Shown here one piece after another: positions 5,758 to 6,871 of a stretch of DNA of 6,871 nt. The stretch is from Caryophanales bacterium UBA6356 (lineage in GTDB: Bacteria; Bacillota_I; Bacilli_A; RFN20; CAG-826). Numbering within the stretch: the stretch's first letter is position 1; each line of letters begins with the position of its first letter. Below the pieces are notes generated by a model that saw only the letters and a list, made by a program, of their open reading frames with translations, did not search any database and was not told the DNA's origin. The position numbers were made by a program, and so were the translations under genes. The DNA is taken from assembly GCA_002440125.1 (NCBI GenBank), contig DJRQ01000052.1, positions 1 through 6,871 of the forward strand. The letters run 5' to 3'.

Positions 5758-6650
5758 AGAGAAACTTTGAAGCGTGGTTGCTTACTATGAAAGACAGCAT
5801 AGCGACGTGGAATTACTATACTGACTTTTCAAAGGTATATGAAAATGTCGAAAGGGTGAAAGTGGAATTGAACATTCTCAATTCACTGATAGGCTCTCCG
5901 AATATTGAGCAGGAATTCATTGCTCTTGTAAACAGATATCCGGAAGTTATAAAGGCCATCCCTATCCTGCTTGCAAAAAGAGAAAGAGAAATCAAGGTCA
6001 TCGATTCGAAAGAAACCTATGTCTTCAATTTCGCCAAGATGAACTATTCCGTGGAGCAATACGCTCTCTTCATGAAGAACACTGGGCTGTTCGAACTCAT
6101 TCAAAAGCACATCATTAATAACCTTGTAGACTATGTCCTCGGCGTAGAAGTCGGCATGGATACCAATGGTAGAAAAAACAGAACCGGTGACGCAATGGAG
6201 AACTTGGTCGAATCTTATTTAGTCAAAGCTGGGCTTAAAAAAGGCAAGACTTATTTCAAGGAACTCAACAAATCAATGGTTGAGCAGATGTTTGGCCTTG
6301 ATTTGTCCGGTATCAGCAACCAGGATAAAACCGAGAAAAGATTCGATTTTGTTTTCGTAGATCAAATAGGTCATGTATACGCTTGCGAATGCAATTTTTA
6401 TAGTGGCGGTGGGTCCAAACTTAACGAAACGGCTAGAAGCTACAAAACCTTGGCTTTGGAAGCTAAAAGCATCCCTAGTTTTACTTTCGTGTGGTTTACG
6501 GACGGAATGGGATGGAACGGCGCCAGACACAACTTGGAGGAGACGTTTGATGTGCTCGATACACTTTATGATATCAAGGATATGGAAGACGGAATCATCG
6601 AAAAGCTAGTTGACGTTAAACACGCGATTAAGGAATACATAAATGATTAA
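5754..6650 (+). CDS. dpnB: DpnII-family type II restriction endonuclease
   Basis: A 298-residue endonuclease of the DpnII family (R.DpnII about 288 residues), which cuts unmethylated GATC before the G. Family-diagnostic segments are all present: RNFEAWL near the start (3-9), YYTDFSKVYENV (21-32), VEVGMDTNGRKNRTGDAMEN (131-150) and YSGGGSKLNETARSYK (216-231). The likely active site is D198 in RFDFV and E212 in ECNFY, where the family has E-x-N (N214) rather than the usual E-x-K, with K222 nearby. Nothing is truncated, so the enzyme should be active. It is last in the operon, with AAAGGAGGG (5734-5742) and an ATGA overlap with dpnA, so it is made after both methylases. The gene order M-A-B is that of the pneumococcal cassette. 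Confidence 0.95.
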   Translation: MKRNFEAWLLTMKDSIATWNYYTDFSKVYENVERVKVELNILNSLIGSPNIEQEFIALVNRYPEVIKAIPILLAKREREIKVIDSKETYVFNFAKMNYSVEQYALFMKNTGLFELIQKHIINNLVDYVLGVEVGMDTNGRKNRTGDAMENLVESYLVKAGLKKGKTYFKELNKSMVEQMFGLDLSGISNQDKTEKRFDFVFVDQIGHVYACECNFYSGGGSKLNETARSYKTLALEAKSIPSFTFVWFTDGMGWNGARHNLEETFDVLDTLYDIKDMEDGIIEKLVDVKHAIKEYIND

Positions 6651-6871
6651 ATGGCACAAAATTGCAAAGGATAATGTGAACTATTTTGCTTATCGTTGAC
6701 TGGTGCATTATGTTATGTGCGTTGAATTCAGAATGAACACAAATACGAGAAACGGAATAGATAGTGTATTGAAAATACTATTTAGCAAGGGTTGGTTTCA
6801 AAAAAGGCTTATCTGAAAGAGTTGCAAAAAACAATACTGAAAAAATTGACTGTTCTATTTCAAATGATGTG
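6651..6871. other. Downstream flank, no gene recognised
   Basis: The bases after the endonuclease gene are AT-rich and contain no intact gene on either strand. A frame open from 6773 to the right edge (VGFKKGLSERVAKN in it) could be the start of something continuing outside, but no ribosome site or ATG supports it. No stem with a T run, so no clear operon terminator, is visible. Confidence 0.4.

Noticed and set aside
6273..6609. Frames on both strands overlapping the endonuclease gene
   Set aside because: They are shadows; the dpnB frame carries all the family motifs.
1..6871. CRISPR array, tRNA, rRNA or riboswitch
   Set aside because: No regularly spaced repeats, tRNA-like cloverleaf or familiar aptamer was seen on either strand by eye.

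Overview
The window looks like a piece of a defence island or genomic-island accessory region from a low-GC bacterium, most likely Bacillota. The reasons are a complete DpnII-type (GATC) restriction-modification operon of the pneumococcal/lactococcal kind, a large-serine-recombinase remnant, a DUF3990/HTH pair of a type common in Clostridia, and AGGAGG-type ribosome sites. TGG is used for Trp throughout and TGA only as stop, so the code is standard, which argues against Mycoplasma-like organisms. The species cannot be named from this sequence.

Layout, left to right. Bases 1-102 are the last codons of an unidentified gene, probably co-transcribed with a complete DUF1016/YhcG-family PD-(D/E)xK nuclease-like gene (144-1181). 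Next comes a scar of mobile DNA. It holds the C-terminal coiled-coil end of a large serine recombinase (about 1196-1693) followed by a good rho-independent terminator (1703-1726), then a decayed reverse-strand IS66-family transposase end (about 1740-2060), then about 350 bp without a convincing gene. A promoter with a 16-bp perfect palindrome lying against its -10 box drives a two-gene unit: a DUF3990 protein, probably an ADP-ribosyltransferase-fold toxin candidate (2428-3126), and an HTH protein that overlaps it by 38 bp (3089-3742), the likely antitoxin or autoregulator. A short regulatory region with a strong inverted repeat (3859-3897) and an extended -10 promoter follows.

The right half is one tight operon: a 64-residue XRE regulator (3951-4145), a Dam-like GATC N6-adenine methylase (dpnM-like, 4146-4976), a second beta-class adenine methylase (dpnA-like, 4966-5757) and the DpnII-family endonuclease (dpnB-like, 5754-6650). 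Junctions are stop-start, an 11-bp overlap and a 4-bp overlap, so the regulator and both methylases are translated before the nuclease. The two methylases protect host GATC sites and the nuclease cuts unmethylated GATC DNA. DpnA-type enzymes also methylate single-stranded DNA, which in pneumococcus protects incoming transforming DNA. The extra XRE gene and the repeated AGTG-ATAA motifs before it suggest controlled expression, which is not part of the classic pneumococcal DpnII cassette as I know it.

The most interesting points are the XRE-controlled version of DpnII with its own operator-like repeats, and the DUF3990/HTH unit with a palindromic operator. Codon use differs visibly between the modules, supporting separate arrivals. 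No CRISPR array, tRNA, rRNA or riboswitch was seen.
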